Positions 17,073 through 25,743 of a stretch of 36,513 nucleotides of DNA are shown in pieces (the stretch's first letter is position 1; each line of letters starts with the position of its first letter). Origin of the DNA: Myxococcales bacterium (GTDB lineage: Bacteria; Myxococcota_A; Polyangia; Polyangiales; Polyangiaceae); the NCBI GenBank assembly GCA_030590865.1, contig JAUVCD010000004.1, positions 1-36,513 of the forward strand, given 5' to 3'. The translations under genes and the position numbers were made by a program. The notes beneath the pieces are model-generated. The model ran no database searches, had not been told where the DNA came from, and saw only the letters and a list, made by a program, of their open reading frames with translations.

Positions 17073-20000
17073 TCATCTCGCAGCAGTCTCTGTCCCGTGC
17101 GTGACGGCCACGGCGAGCTCCGACTCGGTCACCCCATAGAGTCGTCTGACCCGCTTGTCGATCTGTGCCTGAATCTTCGCTATCGAAGTCCGGGTCCCGG
17201 CCTGTTGTTGCGCCACCTCCAGGCGCTCCGCTTCGACCTTGCTCAGGGACGTCGCTGCGAGGTCGCCTAGCTGCGACTCTTGGGTGTCCAAGTCTCGCGT
17301 CAGCTCGACCAGCTGGTCTGCCAGGGTCTCCAGCTGGCGGGCGACATCCCCATGGGTCTGTGGGTCGTAGTGGGGGATCGGAAGGCGCTCGACCTGGTTC
17401 TTCGGCAGGAAGTACTTTCGGCCCCGGCGACTTATTTTGAGCGCAAAGTAGGCCGCCATTACCTCGGAATTGAGGAAGCCGAGCAGCACCCGGGGTGACC
17501 AAGATGGTTGCCTTGGCTTGATGAGGTAGACGTTGGCCTCGGCGACCAACCCCCGAGGCGCGTAGGCGAACTCGTTTGATGCCGGCCACTTGGAGCAGGC
17601 GATCAGCTCGCCGTCAAACAAGCTCTCCTCCCGCGGCCAATGCAGAGAGAACCACGGCAGCTTACCCTGTTGGCATTCGCGCTTGTGCTCGAGGATGGGG
17701 CGAAAGCGCTTCAGATGTCGACCTACCGCGGGCAGGCTGTCGAGATCGGTGTCTTTCGTCACGTACAAGAGGTTCGTTGCCGGTTCCTTCGCCACGTACT
17801 TGCGAATGTCCGACGCCTTGACCAGGGGTTTGACGCATCCTCGTTCGGCCTGGGATAGGTCCAGCCCGTCCCGCTCACTGTCGGTCAGACAGAAGATGCC
17901 CTGGCCTAGCCCAATATCCGCTTCCTTGACCTCGACAGCCGAGAGCAGTTTCAGGTTCCGGCTGCTCACCCGGTCTGCGCCGGTGACGATGCCTTGCCGC
18001 ACCGACCAGCTTTCGCCCAGCGGGGGCAACTTGCTCAGGCGCTCGACCAAGGCGGCTGCCTCGCTGTGGAGCCTCAGCGACCAGGGCCCCGCGGCAAGCG
18101 CCTCATTGTCGGTCGCGCTGATGAACACAGAAATGAGCTCGTCGTCGTAGCCCGGTGCATCGGCGTGCTCGCTGATGTGGGCACAAAGCCTGTCGAGGGC
18201 TTGATCGGTGGACCGAGCCTCTGGCGCACCTTTCACGTGCACGACCGTGATCGGGCCTGTGCGAGGCTCCGAGCAGCGCCGCTCGAGCACGAAGACCATG
18301 TTGGTCTGTCCTGGAGCGTGCCGAAATAATCTGACGTCGTCGAAGAACACGACCGACAGAACGACCGCGTGGCTGGCCACGTACTCCCTGAGCGATTGCG
18401 CCCCATCCGCCTCGAGCCAGTAGCTCGTCGTGATGAAACCGAGCCTTCCTCCTTCTTCCAGCTTGCTCAGGCCGAGAATGATGAAGAAGTACAGGTAGTC
18501 CATCTTCCCCCGGTAATACTGTTTCCAGTAGGGGAACCGTTCCAGCGTCTGTCGAAACAACTCTTTGTGGTCGTCCTCGCGGATATAGGGAGGGTTCGCG
18601 CAGCAATAGGAGAACGACGCATCATCATTGAGGTCTCGCAGAAGCTGCTCTTTGCCAACATCTCGTGGGTTGATGGCGTGATCGATGCCGAGACGTGCCT
18701 CCTCGTCCTCACTCAGCGGTGGAGACGCCGGGGTATGCAGGCGCAGCGCATTGCACTGCACCACGCCCATGGTGGTCCGGGTCTCAGGTGCATTGCGATG
18801 ATGGTCCGACCATTGCTTGATGACCGGAGTGAGCTGAATCAGCAGGTTTGCCTCGGTCACGACATAGGCGAACGGGCTGATCTCTGCGCCGCGGAAGCCA
18901 TTGATGACCGCGGTTCTCAACGCCGCGATGTCGTCATGACTATCGTAGTCAATGCCGCCGTGCAGGCGCAGCCTCCGAATGGCTTCTGAAAGGAAGCGCC
19001 CCGAGCCTGTCGCGGGATCGAAGACTTTGCGCACTTGGCGTTTCTCGGACAATCCCTCGTGTTCGAACCGCCACATGGCGCGCGGGTTGTCATAACCGAC
19101 CAAATCCCAAATGAGGCGGACGACTGGGGCCGGACTGTAGTATTGCCCCTTGGTCTTCTTATCGACCCGATCGAGCATCTCTTCGTACACCGTGCCGAGC
19201 ACATCGTGGTCCAGCCGCTGCAATGGAAAGTCAGCGAGAATATGAAGGACCTCGGTGAGCGTGGCTGGCGACGATTGGTACCATGTGTAGTTGTTGGGCG
19301 TGGTGAACAGCCACGCGTGGTGCCGCCCGGCGAGGGAGAAGGCCTCGCGCAGCACTTCTTCGATTCGCTGGTCCCGGCATTCGAGCGAGCGGCGCAGCTC
19401 ATCGCCGTAGAGCACATTGCGCTCCATGAAGCGATGATCCCCCCAGAAGCGCACCAGCAGGATGCGAATGAGCGCGAACCAAGCGACACGATGGTGATAC
19501 GTCCGCAGGGCACGGCGACCGAAAGGAACGGTGGTCGGCGCCGTCAGCAGCGCCTTCAGATCAGCGTCCTTCTCCTGCGGCTGCGGGGCATAGCCGAGCT
19601 CCACGCGGGTGTTGAACAGCTCTGCCTCGATTCGCGCCTGCCTGGCGGTATCGATCCGGCGCTCGACGTCTTTGACAAGTGCAGTCTGATGGGTACGAAC
19701 GTCACGAACGAGCAGCCGCAGAATGCGATGAAGGGCCTGGCGGAGATTCTTCGGCCTGAGTTCCTCCTTGCCCGTCCACGGCGAGAGTTGCGTCAACGCC
19801 TTCAGCTGTTCTTCGGTGCTGAGCTCTCGGTGGGCGAAGGCCGCCACGAAGCGTAGGAAACAGCGGGTGTTTTCTGAGTCGAGGCAACGATCGCCTAGCT
19901 CACGGTACTCTGTGTAGAGCCTGCTGAAGCTGAAATCGTAGCACCCTGTCTCGAGGTCCCTGCCTGCCTCGTAGACCGTGGCCGCCCGCATGTTCAGCAT

Positions 20001-20366
20001 GATCCAATAGCGGTTCTGGACCGAATGGATGGCCCGTTCGCCCTGCGGGCCCGGTTGGACCAGGTCCACAACGTCGCTTCCCTTGGTGTCGAAAACGAAG
20101 GGGTGAGTTTGGCGATCCGCTGGCACGAAGCGTGGGCTGTCGTCGGAGCCGCCACTGAGGTCCCCATAGAGCGTTACACCAGGGTCGAAGCCGAGTACGC
20201 GGGTGGCGAAATTGCGAAACAGTACCGGGCGGATGAGCGCGACTTCATCCGGTCGAGCCCCGGTCATGTAGCTCAAGTAGTCGTAGGCCTTGCCATTGGA
20301 ATGGGCGGCATAGTCCGGCTGATCGAGAATGCTGATCGTGTCCCGGATGGCTCGCTTGTGGTCCAT
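17073..20366 (-). CDS. Type IIG-like restriction-modification enzyme (N6-adenine methyltransferase of Eco57I class with probable N-terminal nuclease domain)
   Basis: ATG at 20366 (ORF track start 20459 is TTG). GQYYSPAPVVRLIWDLV, motif I VFDPATGSGRFLSEAI, motif IV CCANPPYIRED; N-terminal PFVFDTKGSDVVDL resembles a D...(D/E)xK nuclease strand; C-terminal target-recognition-like half. Confidence 0.85.
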   Translation of the reverse strand: MDHKRAIRDTISILDQPDYAAHSNGKAYDYLSYMTGARPDEVALIRPVLFRNFATRVLGFDPGVTLYGDLSGGSDDSPRFVPADRQTHPFVFDTKGSDVVDLVQPGPQGERAIHSVQNRYWIMLNMRAATVYEAGRDLETGCYDFSFSRLYTEYRELGDRCLDSENTRCFLRFVAAFAHRELSTEEQLKALTQLSPWTGKEELRPKNLRQALHRILRLLVRDVRTHQTALVKDVERRIDTARQARIEAELFNTRVELGYAPQPQEKDADLKALLTAPTTVPFGRRALRTYHHRVAWFALIRILLVRFWGDHRFMERNVLYGDELRRSLECRDQRIEEVLREAFSLAGRHHAWLFTTPNNYTWYQSSPATLTEVLHILADFPLQRLDHDVLGTVYEEMLDRVDKKTKGQYYSPAPVVRLIWDLVGYDNPRAMWRFEHEGLSEKRQVRKVFDPATGSGRFLSEAIRRLRLHGGIDYDSHDDIAALRTAVINGFRGAEISPFAYVVTEANLLIQLTPVIKQWSDHHRNAPETRTTMGVVQCNALRLHTPASPPLSEDEEARLGIDHAINPRDVGKEQLLRDLNDDASFSYCCANPPYIREDDHKELFRQTLERFPYWKQYYRGKMDYLYFFIILGLSKLEEGGRLGFITTSYWLEADGAQSLREYVASHAVVLSVVFFDDVRLFRHAPGQTNMVFVLERRCSEPRTGPITVVHVKGAPEARSTDQALDRLCAHISEHADAPGYDDELISVFISATDNEALAAGPWSLRLHSEAAALVERLSKLPPLGESWSVRQGIVTGADRVSSRNLKLLSAVEVKEADIGLGQGIFCLTDSERDGLDLSQAERGCVKPLVKASDIRKYVAKEPATNLLYVTKDTDLDSLPAVGRHLKRFRPILEHKRECQQGKLPWFSLHWPREESLFDGELIACSKWPASNEFAYAPRGLVAEANVYLIKPRQPSWSPRVLLGFLNSEVMAAYFALKISRRGRKYFLPKNQVERLPIPHYDPQTHGDVARQLETLADQLVELTRDLDTQESQLGDLAATSLSKVEAERLEVAQQQAGTRTSIAKIQAQIDKRVRRLYGVTESELAVAVTHGTETAAR

Positions 20367-20688
20367 TGGAGACTGCCAGCCCGCGTTGACCGGACCCGTT
20401 GATTGCCGTAGAGGCCAGGCAATCGAAGCTCGAGTATCAGTTTCTGGTGCAGCTGACAAGCAAGGCCTGAGCCCATCATTTTTCCTCCAATGCCCACCTC
20501 CGGCTGGGCGTGATCAGGTGCCGAGGAAGGTGGCTCGTGGCGGCGGAGGACGAGTTGTCGGGCCGGTAGTCTGGAGAGGGAACCGTGCTTGCATCACTCG
20601 AGCTGTGGCTCCACAATCGGTGGCGCCGGCGGCACCGGACACCGGTGGGTCGGTGGGAGCGGGTGTCGATCTGCAGAGAGACTCGGCG

Positions 20689-21354
20689 ATGAATCTGGAA
20701 GAGCTGTGCCAAGCGGGCGAACAGGCTGACGCCCATCTCGAGGCGGGGCGTCTCGAAGAGGCCGAGGAGGCCTACGTCAATCTGCTGAACCGGATGATCG
20801 ACGATGAGGAGATCCAGGCGTTCGTGCTGGCCAAGCTGACGCTGGGGCTCTTGGTCACCGCGCTGCAGCAGGGGAATATCCCGGCGGCCCATGAGATCTG
20901 GACCGCCAGTGAAGAGAACGACCCGTTCTCATTGGGGATCCAGTGCCTCGAGAACGCTCAGACCGCGGACCACGACTTCATCGTCTACTTGTTTGTTGCT
21001 GCCTTCCTGCACTCACTGGGAACGGAGCCGGCGGAGGCCGAAACGGCAGTCAACGACTACATGTCCAGAATCTGCGGCTACGCAGCCAGCGAGAGTCCTG
21101 AGATGCTCCCGATGGCGGTGAACAACTGGCGCCAGCACTTGATCGAGATCTACGAGGATCGGGAGATCCCTCCGGAGGCGATGGAGCAGGTCGAGCGGGT
21201 GGCCGAGGGGTTGGACGAGCCCGTGGTTTCGGGGCCCATCGGGTTGCCTTTGCCGGCGCCTTGGACCCTCGAGCTCGCCGAGGAGGCCGAGGAGGCCGAG
21301 GAGGCCGAGGAAGCCGAGGAGGCCGAGGGCGACGAGGGCGACGAGGGCGCCTAG
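20689..21354 (+). CDS. Hypothetical alpha-helical (TPR-like) protein with Glu/Ala/Asp/Gly-rich C-terminal tail
   Basis: Start MNLEELCQAGEQADAHLEAGRLEEAEEAYVNLLNRM; tail EEAEEAEEAEEAEEAEGDEGDEGA. Confidence 0.7.
   Translation: MNLEELCQAGEQADAHLEAGRLEEAEEAYVNLLNRMIDDEEIQAFVLAKLTLGLLVTALQQGNIPAAHEIWTASEENDPFSLGIQCLENAQTADHDFIVYLFVAAFLHSLGTEPAEAETAVNDYMSRICGYAASESPEMLPMAVNNWRQHLIEIYEDREIPPEAMEQVERVAEGLDEPVVSGPIGLPLPAPWTLELAEEAEEAEEAEEAEEAEGDEGDEGA
21277..21348 (+). repeat. Short tandem repeat gccgaggag (9 bp) followed by gacgagggc units at the 3' end of a CDS
   Basis: Five near-perfect 9-bp units 21277-21321 then related 9-bp units. Confidence 0.9.
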
Positions 21355-21752
21355 CCCAGCCGAGGAGGACGACCCGTGGGGTTGTGGCGATCGACGGGCG
21401 CGCCAGGCGAGCGGCGGGGCGCAGCCCGAGGCGGCCAGCGAGGCTCAGACGCCCCAGTTGGGGCACCGCGGCCTGCCAGATCGACCAGGCACCCAGTGGC
21501 CATGGCCCCGGCCGAACCATGGGCGTGAGGGGCCGATTTATGGGTGCTGCGGGTGCTAAGTTGCCGATCGTGGTGGGGTCCATGGGGGCCAGCTCGACCC
21601 AGGCCTCGGGGTGACCGTCCCCTAGTTGGCCAGGTGGTTTGTCCGAGAGTGCGAAAACCTGCGCACCGATTAGCAATTTCGGCTACATAAGGTTTGAACG
21701 TCGATCGTTCCCGAGAGGCGGATACTCGTGGGCGCGATGGTCGGAGAAGAAC

Positions 21753-23528
21753 ATGGCAGACTCAACGGCCGCTCGACCCGCGAAGGGGCGGACTGCGCGC
21801 AGCCGCGACTCGAAGCGCGAGTCGTTGGGCTCTGCTGGAGATCAGGAGCTCGAGGATGCTTCTGAGGGGTTAGCCGCAGAGGACATCGCCATCGTCAGTC
21901 CCACCGCCCGCTTCACTAAGGTCTCCGATCGGATTGCCGCCGAGGAGGGGAAACCAGCCAAGAGACTCCCTCCTGGTGGGGCCGAGGCAGCCCGCGCCGC
22001 CGCCGTCGATTTGCGCGCGAGGTCTACGGATCCGGTACGGATGTACCTGCGCCAGATGGGCAGCATGTCTCTGCTCACCCGCCAGGGCGAGGTCGAGCTT
22101 GCCCAGCGGATCGAGGTCGGCCAGCAGCGGGTTGCAGCCGCAACCTCCGCCTCGCCGGTCGCGGTGCGTGCGGTCATCGCGACAGGCGACAAGCTGCGCA
22201 AGCACCAGCTCCGGGTGAAGGATCTGATGCGCGCCGAGGACACCGAAGATCCTGATTTCGATGAGGATGAGGCAGACCGTCGCATGCTGCGGGGCATTGA
22301 CCGGATCAAGCGGGCTGCCAACAAGAAGACCCAGCTGATGGCGGATCATCGAGCCACCCGGGTCAAGGCACGGCGTGGCGAGATCGAAGTCGAGCTGGAC
22401 GCTTACGGGCCGAAGATGGCCGCCATGATCGAGAGATTGCGGCTGAACAAGCAGGCCACCGACACCCTGGTGACGGCGCTCAAGCAGGTCATGTTGCGGG
22501 TGGACGAGCTGGAGGGCGCCTCCCGTGCCTACCAGCAGAGCAGTGGTCTCGAGCGCCCGGACATTCTCCGACTGCTGCGAAAGGTGAAGGGCGACGCTCG
22601 TGCCGAAGGGAGGCTCGCCAAGAAGCTCGGCGTCGTCCGCGCTCAGCTGGGGGATGTCGAATCCGCCGTGAAGCAGACCACCCTGTCGCTACGGGAGATC
22701 GAGGAGGAGCTTGGCTGCGACATCAGCGCGCTCAAGGCGACCCACCGCGAGGTCATGGATGGCGAGCGCATGGCGGAGCAGGCGAAGGCCAAGCTGGTCG
22801 AGGCCAACCTCCGCTTAGTGGTGTCGATTGCCAAGAAGTACACCAACCGAGGCTTGCAGTTTCTGGATCTGATCCAGGAGGGCAATATCGGGCTGATGAG
22901 GGCGGTCGACAAGTTCGAGTACCGCCGTGGCTACAAGTTCTCGACCTATGCCACGTGGTGGATCCGTCAGGCGATCACCCGCGCGGCGGCCGATCAGGCG
23001 CGCACCATTCGCATTCCGGTCCACATGACCGAGGCGATCAACAAGCTGGTTCGCACCTCCCGTTATCTCTTGCAGGAGTTTGGGCGCGAGCCCACACCTG
23101 AGGAGATCGCTGCTGCGATGGACCTGCCGGTGGACAAAGTGCGGCGGGTGCTCAAGGTGGCCAAGGAGCCGATCTCACTGGAGACGCCGATCGGTGCAGA
23201 ACAAGACGCCCACCTCGGCGATTTCATCGAGGACAAGAGCGCGCCATCGCCGGCCGAAGAGGTCGTCCACATGGACCTGGTCGAGCAAACTCACCACTTG
23301 CTCCAGACGTTGACCCCCCGGGAAGAGAAGATCATTCGCATGCGCTTTGGCATTGGCGAAAAGAGCGACCACACCCTCGAGGAGGTGGGGCGGATCTTTG
23401 ACGTGACCCGGGAGCGGATCCGACAGATCGAAGCCAAAGCCTTGAGCAAGCTTCGCCATCCGAGTCGCTCGAGGCAGCTGGCGAGCTTTGGCAGATCATC
23501 CGCCCCTGGCGACCAGACGCCAGAATAG
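21753..23528 (+). CDS. rpoD-like: RNA polymerase sigma-70 family factor, RpoD/SigA group
   Basis: Start [12 protein letters not shown] with upstream ggaga. Region 1.2 [31 protein letters not shown]; region 2 [61 protein letters not shown]; region 3 [13 protein letters not shown]; region 4 [16 protein letters not shown]...[32 protein letters not shown]. Confidence 0.97.
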   Translation: MADSTAARPAKGRTARSRDSKRESLGSAGDQELEDASEGLAAEDIAIVSPTARFTKVSDRIAAEEGKPAKRLPPGGAEAARAAAVDLRARSTDPVRMYLRQMGSMSLLTRQGEVELAQRIEVGQQRVAAATSASPVAVRAVIATGDKLRKHQLRVKDLMRAEDTEDPDFDEDEADRRMLRGIDRIKRAANKKTQLMADHRATRVKARRGEIEVELDAYGPKMAAMIERLRLNKQATDTLVTALKQVMLRVDELEGASRAYQQSSGLERPDILRLLRKVKGDARAEGRLAKKLGVVRAQLGDVESAVKQTTLSLREIEEELGCDISALKATHREVMDGERMAEQAKAKLVEANLRLVVSIAKKYTNRGLQFLDLIQEGNIGLMRAVDKFEYRRGYKFSTYATWWIRQAITRAAADQARTIRIPVHMTEAINKLVRTSRYLLQEFGREPTPEEIAAAMDLPVDKVRRVLKVAKEPISLETPIGAEQDAHLGDFIEDKSAPSPAEEVVHMDLVEQTHHLLQTLTPREEKIIRMRFGIGEKSDHTLEEVGRIFDVTRERIRQIEAKALSKLRHPSRSRQLASFGRSSAPGDQTPE

Positions 23529-23724
23529 CTGGGTGCCGCCATCGCGACCCTGGGTCTGGTGGCTAGTGCGGGCTAGTTCGTCCCACCGCGGTGACGCTCG
23601 CTAGCGGCGCCCTGGGTCACCAAGGGCAGAGCGTCCGGGCTAGGATGCTGAGTCCTTGCGGGCCATGGTGAACAACGTTCATCATTTTCCTGACGTCGCC
23701 CCTGACGCCGACTATGGTTCCGGC

Positions 23725-24534
23725 ATGAACAAGGTTCACGGTCTTTTTGCGGGTCTCCTGGCGCTGACGTTGGTGGCCAGTGCCGCGTGTGGCGACGATG
23801 CTTCAAACAACCAGACGACCAGCTCGACCAGTAGCACAGGAAGCGGTGGCACCAGTGGCGGCGGGCAGGGACCTGGCGGCAGCACCAGCACTAGCAGCAG
23901 CAGTAGTACGAGCGGTGCCGGGGGAAGCGCCTGTGACACCTGGCTGGTGACCTATGATCTCACCGGTAGCGAATTCGTCATCGATGCCTTCATTGACTTC
24001 ACCATCACCTGCCAAGAGCCCCACAACGAGGACCACAACATGGGGCCTGGCACGCTCACCTTGCGCTTTGCCGACGACGCCGGCGCGCCGGCGGTGGCGG
24101 GCCCGGTGACGATTGTCCACTACCACATGACCCAGAACTTCGTGACCGGCAACAACCTCGCTTCGGTCACCACGGCGCTCGAGACGACCGCCGCCGATGC
24201 TTGCGGTGCGGCGACTGGCGAGCTTACGGGAGCGACCTTGACCTGGAGTCCTGCCACCATGCAGCCCTACTGTCGGGACGGGCAGGTGAGCTGCGAGGGC
24301 GTGGCTTGCGGTACCATGGGATCGCCACCCGCAAACCAGCCGCTGGTGTTCGACAACGACTGCTCCGAGCCCTTGCCGCTCGACGCGTTCGAGTTCACCA
24401 ATGGCGTGGGGGCGTTCACCATGGTCGCGGTGGTCACCTCGCAGGACAGCAATCAGACCACCTCGATGTCCTTAGTGGGAACGCAAACGACCATGGAGCT
24501 CGATCCCGCGACACCCGCTTGCGCTTGTGATTAG
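23725..24534 (+). CDS. Hypothetical lipoprotein
   Basis: MNKVHGLFAGLLALTLVASAACGDD lipobox; Thr/Ser/Gly linker; Cys pairs in body. Confidence 0.75.
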   Translation: MNKVHGLFAGLLALTLVASAACGDDASNNQTTSSTSSTGSGGTSGGGQGPGGSTSTSSSSSTSGAGGSACDTWLVTYDLTGSEFVIDAFIDFTITCQEPHNEDHNMGPGTLTLRFADDAGAPAVAGPVTIVHYHMTQNFVTGNNLASVTTALETTAADACGAATGELTGATLTWSPATMQPYCRDGQVSCEGVACGTMGSPPANQPLVFDNDCSEPLPLDAFEFTNGVGAFTMVAVVTSQDSNQTTSMSLVGTQTTMELDPATPACACD

Positions 24535-24564
24535 CAGCTGCTCCATTAGGGAATGGCAGCTGCT
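24533..24564 (+). terminator. Hairpin overlapping the stop codon of the lipoprotein gene
   Basis: agcagctg(ct)ccatt-aggg-aatggcagctgct: stem of 13 pairs with a 2-nt bulge; no strong T-tract. Confidence 0.5.
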
Positions 24565-24795
24565 GTCAAGAAGCGTGCCATCTGCCGCTGCTACCCCGAG
24601 TTGGCGGCAGGCTGACCCGCCGCCAGGCGGTGCTTGGCGGTCCTGTGCTTGCCGCTCGTGACCCCGGTCGCGGGCCACCATTCACCTCTGATTGACGCGC
24701 GATCCAGGTTGCTGGAGAACTGACTCTAGCGGTCCAGGTCGTGGGTGGCGCGATGCGCTGCTTCGAGGTGTCCACAACAGGTAGGCCAACCAACG

Positions 24796-25743
24796 ATGAG
24801 TAGTATCAGCATCCGCACGGACAAAGACGACTACACTGGCGGAGAACTCGTCATAGGGGCCGTGGTGTTGGAGCTCGATGAGCCGATCCCGGCTCGTGGG
24901 GTGCGCATTCGGTTCTCTGGTTCCGAGCGCGCCCTGTGGTCGGCCGCACCGGGTCGCGACCAATCTAATTACGTGGACGAGCGCAAGCTCTTCGACACTG
25001 AAGAGACGCTGCTCGGCAAGCCAAGCCTGGCCTTCGGTGAGGTGCTCAAAGACGCACTCAAAGGGCTCTTCTCGAAAGACCATTACCAGGTCATCAAAGC
25101 CGGCACCCACGAGTACTCTTTCTCCTTCGAGCTGCCGGAAGGGCTTCCAGGGGATTACGAGTCTCCTCGCGGCTCGTCCATTCGTTACGAGCTCACCGCC
25201 TATGTCGACGTTCCTTTGCGCATCGATTTGGAGGCGTGCAAGCGGCTGACGGTCTACGAGACGGCCGACCAGAGCGATGTCGAGCCGGCTGGGGCAGACC
25301 ACAGCCGAACCTTCATGTTCGAAGCTTCGGCGCCCCTCGATTTGTCGGTCGCACTCGACCGTCAGCATTTTGTTCCCGGGGAGAGCACCAGCTGTCACGT
25401 GACGGTCTGCAACAAGTCGTCCAAGACCATTGAGGCGATCCACCTGTTGGTACGACAGATCGAGGATCTGGTGGTCGATGGCATTGCTCACGAGAACAGC
25501 TTCGACGTGCCAGCGACCAAGGTTCGGGACCGAGAATTTCCGCAGGGCGAGTCGGTCGATTTCGATATCCCGGTCGAGCTACCCAAGCATCTATACGCGT
25601 CGATACCCTCAGGGGTCTTGGTCAAGGTTCGCTACCAGTTGGTGGTCAAGCTCGACATCCCCTGGGCTCGGGACCTCGAGGTCGGCGTGCCGCTGGTTCT
25701 TCACGAGAAGGCGGGCATGCCCAGCGGACCGACCGCTGCCTGA
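24796..25743 (+). CDS. Arrestin-like / Spo0M-like beta-sandwich protein
   Basis: SISIRTDKDDYTGGELVIGAVVLELDEPIPARGVRIRFSGSE; SFSFELPEGLPGDYE; SSIRYELTAYVDVPL; second domain LDLSVALDRQHFVPGESTSCHVTVCNKSSKTIEAIHLLVRQIE. Confidence 0.8.
   Translation: MSSISIRTDKDDYTGGELVIGAVVLELDEPIPARGVRIRFSGSERALWSAAPGRDQSNYVDERKLFDTEETLLGKPSLAFGEVLKDALKGLFSKDHYQVIKAGTHEYSFSFELPEGLPGDYESPRGSSIRYELTAYVDVPLRIDLEACKRLTVYETADQSDVEPAGADHSRTFMFEASAPLDLSVALDRQHFVPGESTSCHVTVCNKSSKTIEAIHLLVRQIEDLVVDGIAHENSFDVPATKVRDREFPQGESVDFDIPVELPKHLYASIPSGVLVKVRYQLVVKLDIPWARDLEVGVPLVLHEKAGMPSGPTAA

Noticed and set aside
16926-20688. Possible direct repeats flanking the restriction-modification gene (short ccggacacc match on both sides)
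   Set aside because: Only 9 nt shared, in GC-rich sequence; not enough to claim mobile-element boundaries.
21261-21614. GRGGRGGRG-type repeat ORF
   Set aside because: Out-of-frame translation of the EEA-coding tandem repeat.
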